Assembly: GCA_014729205.1 (NCBI GenBank)
Contig: WJKG01000402.1
Location: forward strand, 1 to 9,264
From: a candidate division GN15 bacterium
GTDB lineage: Bacteria; Zixibacteria; MSB-5A5; GN15; FEB-12
Direction: 5' to 3'
Length of the DNA: 9,264 nucleotides
In this document: in pieces, positions 1-6,083 of the stretch
How positions within the stretch are numbered: the stretch's first letter is position 1
How the letters are laid out: the number at the start of each line of letters is the position of its first letter
Program-made: the position numbers and the translations under genes
Notes under the pieces: generated by a model
Seen by the model: only the letters and a program-made list of their open reading frames with translations
Databases searched by the model: none
What the model was told of the DNA's origin: nothing

Positions 1-764
1 GTGCCAGTATCGAGCAGTGAGTCGGTGTTCAGGTACATCATGTCGGCCATGACCTGGTCACCACCAACCGTGGTGAACGGCCGCGACTCCGTGTCCTGCG
101 GGTCGAAGGCGTACTTCCAGTCGCCCTTGAAGTAAATGGCGTTCGTCAGGATAGCCATCGTGTTGGCAGCCAGCGGTGCCCTAACGATTGACTCGATCTT
201 GCCCCTGGTCTTGTCGTACACCCAGTTGTTGATCGTATCCACAGTTCTGTTGTCGTTGAAATCCATCCCCTTGATCTCAGCCTCGAAATGCTCTCGGCAG
301 ATAATCTCGAAACCCGCGTGCAGCGACAACTGCTGACGGTACCACACGGCATTGGCCAGAGATACGGTGGTTTTCGGATCCAATCCAGGCAGGACGCGCA
401 TAATGGATTGATACGACTCGTTGATCTGCTCCAGTGTCATGTTTGCCGGCAGTCGCAATCCCGTCTGGAGAGCATCCTGTGTACTGCCGGCGGCACCTGC
501 GTGGGCCATGCCCATAGCAATTGAAATCGAGAGCGGCGAGATGAAGACATTCTCATCGGGTTTCTTTGCGTCGCAAACACGCCGGAATATCTCCGGGGCA
601 AATTCTGCTCCCGCGCCAAGTAGTTCTCGATCCTCGGCCGTCAAGTTGGCAATAGTATACTGCGGAATCTGGTCGGGGTCGTTGTTTATCACATTGGAGT
701 CAGAGCACTGGCATAACACTACCGCGAGGAAGAGAAGTAGAGTAACCGCACCTATCCGTCGCAT
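1..764 (-). CDS. Serpin-family serine protease inhibitor, exported (partial, C-terminus beyond the window)
   Basis: Seen: an open frame of 254 codons runs from ATG at 764 off the left edge. It is preceded by AGGAGG five bases upstream of the ATG. Residues 1-20 are a hydrophobic signal segment (MRRIGAVTLLLFLAVVLCQC) followed by SDSN, so the protein is exported and probably a lipoprotein, although neither cysteine (C18, C20) has a textbook lipobox. The serpin core is clear: ENVFISPLSISIAMGMAHAG (71-90), SLANAVWYR (135-143), the WVYDKTRGKIESIV segment (181-194) and the hallmark NAIYFKGDW (208-216). Serpins are suicide inhibitors that trap serine or cysteine proteases through a reactive centre loop near the C-terminus. 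That loop, about 120-150 residues further on, is cut off, so inhibitory activity and target cannot be judged. It lies 71 bp downstream of the MEMO-AMMECR1 gene on the same strand and could share its transcript. Confidence 0.93.
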   Translation of the reverse strand, partial: MRRIGAVTLLLFLAVVLCQCSDSNVINNDPDQIPQYTIANLTAEDRELLGAGAEFAPEIFRRVCDAKKPDENVFISPLSISIAMGMAHAGAAGSTQDALQTGLRLPANMTLEQINESYQSIMRVLPGLDPKTTVSLANAVWYRQQLSLHAGFEIICREHFEAEIKGMDFNDNRTVDTINNWVYDKTRGKIESIVRAPLAANTMAILTNAIYFKGDWKYAFDPQDTESRPFTTVGGDQVMADMMYLNTDSLLDTG

Positions 765-784
765 AAGGGCCTCCTGTCTGCTGT

Positions 785-805
785 GATCCGGCTATTCACC
801 GGACC
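785..805 (-). repeat. Short inverted repeat between the MEMO-AMMECR1 gene and the serpin gene
   Basis: Seen: arms at 785-791 and 799-805 can form a 7-bp stem (one G-U pair) with a 7-nt loop in the minus-strand transcript. It lies 31 bp after the MEMO-AMMECR1 stop and 21 bp before the serpin ATG. No U tract follows, so it is not a convincing intrinsic terminator. It may be an mRNA-processing or regulatory hairpin, or chance. Confidence 0.3.
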
Positions 806-835
806 TCCCCTTGGCTTAGCTATCGGACGCGACCG

Positions 836-2317
836 TCAGAAGATCAACGCCTCGAAACGATAGATTTCAGCCAGCTTGTCCTTGTAGCTGTTTTTTGGCA
901 GCCCCGCTTTCAGACATGTTTGCTCAAGGAAGGTGATGCGGTCCCACCCGTGGTCGGTCGCTACCTGCGGCAACAGCAGGCCGGTGTGCATTTCCAGCTT
1001 GATCATCAAGCCGTCACGGCCGACCTCGATTTCATTGATGTCGTGCACTCGCTTCAAGGGCGAAAGCACCGAAATCTCTATCTTAAGACGTTCAAACTCC
1101 GGGATCGTCAAAGGCGTAAATCGCGGATCATCAAACGCAGCCGCGTGTGCCATCTGGGCGATTGTCTCCGTCAGCGGCCCTCGACCGCGAAGCTGCCCGA
1201 TACAGCCACGAAGCTGGCCATCGAGTTCCAGCGTCACAAACGCTCCACGCTCACTCTGCAGGGTCTCGACAGCCGGCGGCTCGTACTTGCGATTGGCCAG
1301 CCCGGCGGCGATAGACTCGCGCGCAATCTGGTGTAGCGTCTCCTTCTGCTCATCGCTGAGCGCGAACTCCTTCTTCGGCTGGGCCTGCCTGAAGCCAATG
1401 TCCTTGATACGCTTCTTGGCCTTCTCGCCGCCAACAACGACGGCAGACAAGTACCCGACAACCTCGCTGGTATCACCCGTTGCGTCGGCACTGGTGGTGT
1501 AGTCCACCACCTTCACATCGGAGCCCCCCAGTCGCTTGGAGGCCATCAAGACCGAGGCTACCGGACCACCACCACATGCTTCTCCGCTGCCTGTATCCAA
1601 CCGGGAGAGCAGTTCGCCGGGATCATATGACTCGAGAGCCCTCCTGACCTCATCATCGAGGCGATTGGCGGTCGGAAGATCGTGGAAGTGCGAGAGATCA
1701 GTTGAAGCCACCATAAGGGTGTTAGTTCCGTGCAAAGCCGAGGCCAGCACCTCGCCGAGAGCGACCGCCGTATCCTCGTCCTGCTCGCCCATGACAATAG
1801 GTACTACCTTGAACGTGCCCAGCATGATTTGAAGAAAGGGCAATTGCACTTCCAGCGAGTGTTCACCCCGCTGGGCACCCACGGCATGACCCTGGCTGGA
1901 GAAGTGGACTGCCGGATGCAGGTCTGCGATTCGTTCGGCCAGCTTGCGGTCAACTTCGATTTCCCCCAGTGGCGTTTGGTACGCATCACCGTCGTAGACC
2001 GAGCATCCCTTGAAGAACACCGTATGCGAGGGCGACACCACGACCACCGTATCGAATTCTTCGCCTTCGATCAACTTGTATGCCCGGGCGGCGGTCATAC
2101 CGCTGTACGGATATCCCGCATGGGGAGCAATAATCGCCAACGGGGGCCCGGAAAGCGGCCGTTTCTCGGCCTGGGAGTACATTTCTGCTATCATTCGCGT
2201 CAGCTCCACCGGATCGGACGGGTAGAACATTCCGGCGACAGCCGGGCGACGTACTTTTCGTGTATGTGATTCCACTATTATCAACTCACTTTGTTTATTC
2301 AAAACTATCACTCGCAC
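836..2317 (-). CDS. AmmeMemoRadiSam protein B/A fusion: MEMO domain plus AMMECR1 domain
   Basis: Seen: 493 residues from GTG at 2317. Residues about 23-295 are a MEMO domain: PAVAGMFYPSDP near the start, IIAPHAGYPYSG, VVSPSH, GEHSLEVQLPFLQ and STDLSHF. H66, H98, H210 and C248 match metal-site positions of MEMO1-like proteins, which resemble extradiol dioxygenases. A linker rich in Lys and Gln leads to an AMMECR1 domain (about 320-490) with its signature LRGCIGQL at 369-376. In prokaryotes these two families occur with a radical SAM enzyme as the AmmeMemoRadiSam set. The biochemical role is poorly defined. No radical SAM gene is in this window. The start is uncertain: a promoter-like pair overlaps the first codons. 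GTG at 2275 (codon 15), preceded by an AAGTGAG-like site, would give a protein beginning MESHTRKVRRPAVAG, closer to usual MEMO N-termini. Confidence 0.93.
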   Translation of the reverse strand: MRVIVLNKQSELIIVESHTRKVRRPAVAGMFYPSDPVELTRMIAEMYSQAEKRPLSGPPLAIIAPHAGYPYSGMTAARAYKLIEGEEFDTVVVVSPSHTVFFKGCSVYDGDAYQTPLGEIEVDRKLAERIADLHPAVHFSSQGHAVGAQRGEHSLEVQLPFLQIMLGTFKVVPIVMGEQDEDTAVALGEVLASALHGTNTLMVASTDLSHFHDLPTANRLDDEVRRALESYDPGELLSRLDTGSGEACGGGPVASVLMASKRLGGSDVKVVDYTTSADATGDTSEVVGYLSAVVVGGEKAKKRIKDIGFRQAQPKKEFALSDEQKETLHQIARESIAAGLANRKYEPPAVETLQSERGAFVTLELDGQLRGCIGQLRGRGPLTETIAQMAHAAAFDDPRFTPLTIPEFERLKIEISVLSPLKRVHDINEIEVGRDGLMIKLEMHTGLLLPQVATDHGWDRITFLEQTCLKAGLPKNSYKDKLAEIYRFEALIF

Positions 2318-2330
2318 CGAGTATTGTCAA
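2304..2330 (-). promoter_or_regulatory. Candidate sigma-70-type promoter for the MEMO-AMMECR1 gene
   Basis: Seen on the minus strand: a perfect TTGACA (2330-2325). A 15-bp spacer is followed by GATAGT (2309-2304, 4 of 6 to TATAAT), or a 17-bp spacer by TAGTTT (2307-2302, 3 of 6). The -10 element is weak. If it is used, transcription starts downstream of GTG 2317, which favours GTG 2275 as the true start codon. This is inference from sequence only. Confidence 0.35.
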
Positions 2331-2521
2331 TCGGGATCACAGTTGCCCCACCTGAAAAAGCCTTGTCGGTGCGACCGTAACGCGACTTCTAACAGTTTGC
2401 TTACACATTTGTGGACCAACTGATCCGAGAAGAATGCTAAAGGCATGTCACTAAGATCGCGACACGAGAATCCCAGCCGAGTTTTCTCTGCGGCCGATCA
2501 AGTCTCATAGCGTGTCAGAAA
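2318..2521. other. Intergenic region between SPFH gene and MEMO-AMMECR1 gene
   Basis: About 200 bp without a supported gene. It contains the -35 side of the candidate MEMO promoter. A small hairpin (arms 2367-2370 and 2374-2377) followed, on the minus strand, by five T at 2359-2355 could be a weak terminator for the NfeD-SPFH unit. GACACG (2461-2466) and CGTGTC (2511-2516) form a distant inverted repeat of unclear meaning. No RNA gene is recognisable. Confidence 0.4.
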
Positions 2522-3505
2522 CTACATCAGCCCTGTCGTCCGCTCGGGCGGCTTGGGTGTGAACTTGGGCTCGTTTGTGCCGTTGGTACCGCCCCCGCCG
2601 CCGTCACTCTTAAGGCCTTCAACCATCGCCGCCAGAGTCGATATGATCCCCGTAGCCTCATACGGCAGGAAGATCTTGTTGGCTTTACCGTCGGCCAGAC
2701 GTGGCAGCATTTCCAAATACTTGAGTGTGATCAGCTTCTCATCGGGACTGCCGTCGTGGATCGCCTTGAATACCTTGGTGATGGCGTCAGACTCACCTTC
2801 AGCGACTGCGATTTGCCGATATTTCTCCGCATCGGCCTTCTTGCGAACAGCCTCGGCATAACCGTCGGCCTCGAGTATCTGTGCCTGGCGGACACCATCG
2901 GCGCGGTTGATCTCCGACTGGCGACTGGCCTCGGAATCGAGAATTTTGGCCCGTTTCTCGCGCTCGGCTTTCATCTGGCGACTCATGGCCTCAGTGATAT
3001 CCAGCGGCGGATCAATCCGCTGCAGTTCGACCCGATTTATCTTCACGCCCCACTTGTCGGTGGCATCATCGAGGACATCGCGAAGCTGCCCGTTGATCTG
3101 ATCGCGCGAGGACAGGCAGGCATCGAGATCCAGCTCACCGATAACGTTACGAAGATTGGTCTGGGCCAGCTTGGTAGCGGCGTTAAAGTAGTTCGATATC
3201 TCGTAGAAGGCGCGGAAAGGGTCGGTTACCTGGGCATAGATGACGGCGTCTACCTCCACCCCGACATTGTCCATGGTGATCACGAGTTGCGGAGGGACAT
3301 CAAGCACCGTTTCGCGCATGTCCATTTTCTCCATCTTATCGAACACCGGGACGATCAGGTTCAGGCCCGGCTCCAGAATGCGGTGAAACTTACCCAGACG
3401 TTCCACCAGCCCGCGTTCGTAGGGGCGGATAATGCGGATAGAGAACGAAACAAAAACGCCCGCGAAGACGAGCAACGCCAGCAGGAATATGGCTACCGGG
3501 TTCAT
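2522..3505 (-). CDS. SPFH/Band 7 membrane protein, stomatin/paraslipin (QmcA-like)
   Basis: Seen: 327 residues from ATG at 3505. An N-terminal membrane segment (about 4-26) is followed by RPYERGLVERLGKFHRILEP and GLNLIVPVFD, the opening of the SPFH domain. The domain runs to about residue 170 and includes DVPPQLVITMDNVGVEVDAV. A charged helical, probably coiled-coil stretch rich in Ala, Glu, Lys and Arg (about 171-245) leads to LKYLEMLPRLADGKANKIFLP, typical of QmcA/SLP-2-like proteins. A Gly/Asn-rich tail ends the protein. Such proteins form large ring or cage oligomers at the membrane, organise microdomains and often partner with NfeD proteins. The start overlaps the stop of the upstream NfeD gene by four bases (ATGA), and an AAGGGG purine run lies just upstream. 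This indicates translational coupling and a joint membrane complex. Confidence 0.95.
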   Translation of the reverse strand: MNPVAIFLLALLVFAGVFVSFSIRIIRPYERGLVERLGKFHRILEPGLNLIVPVFDKMEKMDMRETVLDVPPQLVITMDNVGVEVDAVIYAQVTDPFRAFYEISNYFNAATKLAQTNLRNVIGELDLDACLSSRDQINGQLRDVLDDATDKWGVKINRVELQRIDPPLDITEAMSRQMKAEREKRAKILDSEASRQSEINRADGVRQAQILEADGYAEAVRKKADAEKYRQIAVAEGESDAITKVFKAIHDGSPDEKLITLKYLEMLPRLADGKANKIFLPYEATGIISTLAAMVEGLKSDGGGGGTNGTNEPKFTPKPPERTTGLM

Positions 3506-3948
3506 GAGGTTTCCCCTTCCTGATTCATCGGTTCAACTTCCAGGTGGGTGCCGGCCACACCAACCACTCGCACTTTGTGGCCCTGAGGCACAGCCTCCGG
3601 AGAACGCGCACTCCAGACCTCTCCCTCAAGTTTGACCTGACCGCCGAGATCGGGGTCGATCGATTTGATTACCAGCGCCGTACTGCCCTTCAAACGGTCT
3701 ACATTAGCACTAGGTGCTCTGGCATTGGAGATACGTCTGACAAATAGCTTGGTCACCGGCAACAGGCCGATAGTGACGACGATGAATATACCGATTTGCC
3801 AGTAATACTGATCGGGAGAGAAATAGGCAAAGACACCTGCGGCCGCACAACCAACAACGAAACAGCCAAAGACGAATGTAGGAGAAAGCAACTCGATGAT
3901 CAGAAACACGACAGCCGCAGCCATCCATATCCAGAACATTGTCGACAT
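3502..3948 (-). CDS. NfeD-like membrane protein with C-terminal OB-fold domain
   Basis: Seen: 148 residues from ATG at 3948. I chose this start rather than one further upstream because GAGGAG lies six bases before it and the protein then begins directly with hydrophobic sequence. Three membrane segments (about 5-22, 25-43 and 51-69) precede a short soluble domain (about 82-141) with the NfeD pattern: LKGSTALVIKSIDPDLGGQV, LEGEVWSARS, GHKVRVVGV and LEVEP. It is the short NfeD type, without the ClpP-like protease domain of long NfeD proteins. Such proteins pair with SPFH/stomatin partners, and here the pair is encoded with a four-base overlap. The soluble OB fold is thought to bind the SPFH partner; its exact cellular role is not settled. 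Confidence 0.93.
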   Translation of the reverse strand: MSTMFWIWMAAAVVFLIIELLSPTFVFGCFVVGCAAAGVFAYFSPDQYYWQIGIFIVVTIGLLPVTKLFVRRISNARAPSANVDRLKGSTALVIKSIDPDLGGQVKLEGEVWSARSPEAVPQGHKVRVVGVAGTHLEVEPMNQEGETS

Positions 3949-4226
3949 TGAAATCTCCTCGTTGGGCACTATCGGGTTGGAAGTACCATGCACCGGTATC
4001 CTTCGGCAGGTCGGTACCATGAACCACATCCCCGGTAAGCGATAGTGTTAATGTGTCGCTCCCAGTCGTCTCAACCTGTGCGATCAATGCCGCAATTGGC
4101 GCGCGAAGTCAACTTTAACAACGAGTGCCGACTGGAAAACCTAAGATGGGGCCATTTTTAGGTTTACAAGCGCGCGCCGTGTGCGGACATTGCCTGAAAG
4201 TGCAAACACAAAAGGAGATTCAGGTA
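3949..4226. other. Divergent intergenic region between NfeD and methyltransferase genes
   Basis: Must hold the promoters of both divergent units, but no -35/-10 pair on either strand is convincing. It contains an inverted repeat at 4137-4165 (listed separately). Open frames extend upstream of the NfeD ATG (for example from TTG at 4087), but they lack ribosome binding sites and overlap the NfeD gene, so I treat them as chance. Confidence 0.4.
4137..4165 (+). repeat. Inverted repeat (29 bp) upstream of the methyltransferase gene
   Basis: Seen: AAACCTAA (4137-4144) and TTAGGTTT (4158-4165) are perfectly complementary. Between them ATGG (4146-4149) and CCAT (4152-4155) extend the dyad, slightly off-centre. 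It lies 61 bp before the methyltransferase ATG. It could be an operator palindrome, or a leader hairpin with a 13-nt loop. There is no match to a recognised regulator site that I can name. Confidence 0.45.
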
Positions 4227-5006
4227 ATGTCGGCCAGCAAGCCATACGCCAGACTGGCGGAAGTCTGGGATCAAATGGGGCAGGATGAGCATTCCAAGCG
4301 GATGGTGGAATACGTACTGGATATCTTCGACAAGGCCAAGTTCTCGCCGGAATCGGGGCTTGATCTGTGCTGTGGGACCGGTACCGCTATCAAGATGCTC
4401 ACCGAGCAGGGTATCGACATGGCCGGAGTCGATGGATCCGCGGAGATGCTCAATGCGGCCCATCGCAAGCTCCGCGGTACGGGAGCCGATTTGTATCACC
4501 AGATCCTGCCGAAACTCAAGGTACAGCGGCGGAAGCCACCGCGGAAGATGCGGACGTTCGATTTCGTGGTCTCGTTCTATGATTCGCTCAATTACCTGGA
4601 AACCGCCCGCAAGCTGGGTGAGACGTTCAAGGCGGTGAACAAGCACCTGAACCCCAAGGGGTATTTCATCTTCGACATGAACACGGCCAAGGCGCTGAGC
4701 ACTATCTGGGACAGCCAGATACACGCCGAGGTACGCGATGATCTGGTATGGGTCTTCCGCAACCAGTACAACGCCAAGCGCGGCTCGGCTACGGTGAAGG
4801 CAACCTTTTTCGTGAACAAGGGGAAACGCTGGGAGCGGTTCGATGAGGACCACACCGAGTACGCCTACTCCAACACGCATATACGCACCTTGCTGCGACA
4901 GGCTGGATTCAAGGTGGAGGGAATCTACAGGTGCTACACAATGCGCAAGGCATCCCGTGACACGGAGCGTATCTGTGTCGTGGCCCGCAAGAGCAGCAAG
5001 AAGTAA
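4227..5006 (+). CDS. Class I SAM-dependent methyltransferase, substrate unknown
   Basis: Seen: 259 residues from ATG at 4227, chosen because AAGGAG (4212-4217) lies nine bases upstream. The frame stays open to an ATG at 4125, but the extra 34 residues have no ribosome site and do not look conserved. Motif I is DLCCGTGT (46-53), followed by the acidic post-I motif GVDGSAEML (68-76) and motif-IV-like FDFVVSFYDSLNYL (111-124). LNPKGYFIFDMNT (141-153) is the usual strand 5 region. Residues 97-109 form a strongly basic insertion (KVQRRKPPRKMR) before motif IV. This could be a nucleic acid or acidic substrate contact; that is inference. The C-terminal part (about 160-259) is a beta-rich lid as in small-molecule methyltransferases of the Methyltransf_25 type. 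It is the only complete plus-strand gene and appears monocistronic, with a strong stem-loop after its stop. Confidence 0.9.
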   Translation: MSASKPYARLAEVWDQMGQDEHSKRMVEYVLDIFDKAKFSPESGLDLCCGTGTAIKMLTEQGIDMAGVDGSAEMLNAAHRKLRGTGADLYHQILPKLKVQRRKPPRKMRTFDFVVSFYDSLNYLETARKLGETFKAVNKHLNPKGYFIFDMNTAKALSTIWDSQIHAEVRDDLVWVFRNQYNAKRGSATVKATFFVNKGKRWERFDEDHTEYAYSNTHIRTLLRQAGFKVEGIYRCYTMRKASRDTERICVVARKSSKK

Positions 5007-5028
5007 CCCGCCTATTGGCAAAGATTGA

Positions 5029-5066
5029 GAAAGCGACCGCCAGTGTTGATTCAGGCGGTCGCTTTC
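5029..5066 (+). terminator. Probable bidirectional terminator between convergent units
   Basis: Seen: a perfect 13-bp inverted repeat (5029-5041 and 5054-5066, core GCGACCGCC/GGCGGTCGC) with a 12-nt loop, 22 bp after the methyltransferase stop. In plus orientation the 3' side runs CTTTCGCGTTTCC. In minus orientation it runs CTTTCTCAATCTTTG. Neither tail is a full T tract, but stem strength and position between two converging genes support termination of both the methyltransferase and the FmdB-end transcripts. Confidence 0.7.
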
Positions 5067-5131
5067 GCGTTTCCGATTACGATCTTAGCTTTTCATTGGC
5101 CCGGCAACCCGGCGGGCGCATCGGCTTATCC

Positions 5132-5335
5132 TCAAGTGAACCCCGAGGACGGCTTGCAGGAGGTGGTGTTACAACTGTTGCAGGCGGAGTTCATGCCCTT
5201 CGAGGAAATGAGTGAGATAATCCTCCCCGTCTTCTGTGACTGACACTTCGGGCAGGGGACGCTTTCCTCGGAGGCGCTGACCAACTCCTCAAACTGTTCG
5301 CCACAGTCCTGACATCGAAACTCATATATCGGCAT
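5132..5335 (-). CDS. FmdB-type small zinc-ribbon protein
   Basis: Seen: 67 residues from ATG at 5335, with GAGGT eight bases upstream. The protein opens with MPIYEFRCQDCGEQFEELVS, the signature start of the FmdB/CxxC_CxxC_SSSS family. Cys pairs at 8/11 and 28/31 form a zinc ribbon. The tail carries three more cysteines (C52, C55, C60) among Ser, Asn and Thr, as is common in this family. The name comes from a proposed regulator of formamidase/amidase genes; for most members the role is unknown, and a regulatory function is not shown here. It is the last gene of the five-gene minus-strand run, 17 bp after the stop of the candidate selenoprotein gene, so the two are almost certainly on one mRNA. 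Confidence 0.9.
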   Translation of the reverse strand: MPIYEFRCQDCGEQFEELVSASEESVPCPKCQSQKTGRIISLISSKGMNSACNSCNTTSCKPSSGFT

Positions 5336-5352
5336 TGCGATTTACCTCACTA

Positions 5353-5583
5353 CTAACCAACTTGCGAACGTCTCTCTTCGGGCATGGATATGATCAGACC
5401 GATCACAGCTCCGAATGTCACCGCGACATACGGATTACACATCATCTGTCACGTCGAGCCCATCTGAATATAGGCTAAATTGCCCACATATCCAAGACCG
5501 GCGCCGGCCAAAACGAACAATGCCGAGCGCAGAATCCGGCGCAGTGGCGATGTCTTGTTGCTCTTGTCAGACTTCGTTGTCAT
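5353..5583 (-). CDS. Candidate selenoprotein: two-helix membrane protein (DUF6132-like) with in-frame TGA at codon 45
   Basis: Seen: ATG at 5583, preceded by AGGGA seven bases upstream, opens a 76-residue frame to TAG at 5355-5353. It is interrupted only by TGA at 5451-5449. Reading TGA as U gives a basic N-terminus (RRILR, 15-19), helix 1 (about 18-39, ending GLGYVGNLAYIQ), the loop MGSTUQMMCNPY (41-52), and helix 2 (about 52-66, VAVTFGAVIGLII) with a charged tail. From memory, the small membrane family DUF6132 has GYxYY...GCxSGTCPITSNP after helix 1. The U falls exactly on the conserved Cys five residues before N-P. The positive-inside rule places U45 and C49 outside the cytoplasm. A SECIS-like hairpin follows the TGA. 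It is 26 bp after the DUF302 stop and 17 bp before FmdB. Alternatives: a Cys-to-stop mutation making a pseudogene, or a sequencing error. Function unknown; redox or sulfur/selenium chemistry is inference. Confidence 0.7.
5410..5434 (-). promoter_or_regulatory. Candidate bacterial SECIS hairpin downstream of the in-frame TGA
   Basis: Seen in the minus-strand RNA: UCCG (5434-5431) pairs with CGGA (5413-5410). A single U-U mismatch (5430/5414) follows, then AUGUC (5429-5425) pairs with GACAU (5419-5415). This gives nine base pairs closing a 5-nt loop, GCGGU (5424-5420). The stem begins 14 nt and the apical loop 24 nt after the TGA, with G as first loop base. That agrees with the general bacterial SECIS pattern (small loop, G in its first positions, short distance to UGA). 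The hairpin lies wholly inside coding sequence, as bacterial SECIS elements do. Confidence 0.6.
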
Positions 5584-5609
5584 CCTGCGTTCCCTGGGTA
5601 TCTGCTCGG

Positions 5610-6002
5610 TCAGATTGAGCTTTCCATGACCTTCTTGAGAGTCGTTTCAACGTCGGCGGCCAGGTCGTCCAGGCCCGCCTGAGGCATCAACTCGGCGATC
5701 ATCTGCGGTCGAGCCAGAGTGACGGCTGTTTTGCCATTGTCCTCTTCATACACCGTGAACTTGCACGGCATGAACATAGCCACATTGACCTCGCGACCGA
5801 GCGCCTCATGGGCAAACTTGGCGTTGCAGACCTCGATGATTTTCAACGGCTTACGCTCGAGGCCCTTTTCCGCCAGGGTCTGCTTGACATCGTGTACCGC
5901 GAGCACGCGGAACTGGTTCTCGGCCGTTTGATTCTCGATATTGGCAACAACCTCATCGAACGGCTTGTCGCTGTGGACGGTGTATGCAAGCTTATCCATC
6001 AT
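5610..6002 (-). CDS. DUF302-family protein
   Basis: Seen: 130 residues from ATG at 6002 (a second ATG follows directly at 5999), with an AAAGGA ribosome site about eleven bases upstream. The longer frame from 6053 adds 17 residues without a ribosome site. The pattern fits DUF302: an N-terminal KLAYTVHSDKPFDEVVANIE strand-helix, FRVLAVHDVKQTLAEKG (31-47), KIIEVCNAKFAHEAL (54-68) and MFMPCKFTVYEE (77-88). The usual family has a compact alpha/beta fold of about 130 residues, and the length here matches. No catalytic activity is established for the family. C59 and C80 sit in the conserved core, C80 within the family's PC motif. No signal peptide is visible, so it is probably cytoplasmic. It lies between the OsmC-like gene (81 bp upstream) and the candidate selenoprotein gene (26 bp downstream). 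Confidence 0.88.
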   Translation of the reverse strand: MMDKLAYTVHSDKPFDEVVANIENQTAENQFRVLAVHDVKQTLAEKGLERKPLKIIEVCNAKFAHEALGREVNVAMFMPCKFTVYEEDNGKTAVTLARPQMIAELMPQAGLDDLAADVETTLKKVMESSI

Positions 6003-6083
6003 GTCGCTATCATTCCTTTCCAAATCTTCTACACATCTGCCCTTTAGATTCATCTCAGGCTGAAATGATTCACAGAACCAGCA

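Noticed and set aside
2461..2516. GACACG/CGTGTC inverted repeat as SPFH terminator
   Set aside because: The arms are only six bases, 44 bases apart, with no T tract on the minus strand; not a credible terminator.
2756..3523. Plus-strand ORF of 255 codons opposite the SPFH gene
   Set aside because: Shadow frame rich in His, Arg and Leu without family features; the minus strand encodes an unmistakable SPFH protein.
3710..4087. Minus-strand frame from TTG 4087 whose first part (VVHGTDLPKDTGAWYFQPDS) looks protein-like
   Set aside because: It has a rare start codon, no ribosome site and a large overlap with NfeD in another frame. It could be a decayed gene fragment, but there is not enough evidence.
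4164..5021. Minus-strand ORF of 285 codons opposite the methyltransferase
   Set aside because: Shadow frame; the plus strand carries clear SAM-binding motifs and a ribosome site.
5452..5583. The first 44 codons of the TGA-containing gene as a complete short protein ending at the TGA
   Set aside because: The sequence after the TGA continues in frame with a second membrane helix and the NPY motif, and runs up to the next gene. A single-helix 44-residue protein would leave this coherent half unexplained. It remains the fallback if no selenocysteine machinery exists.
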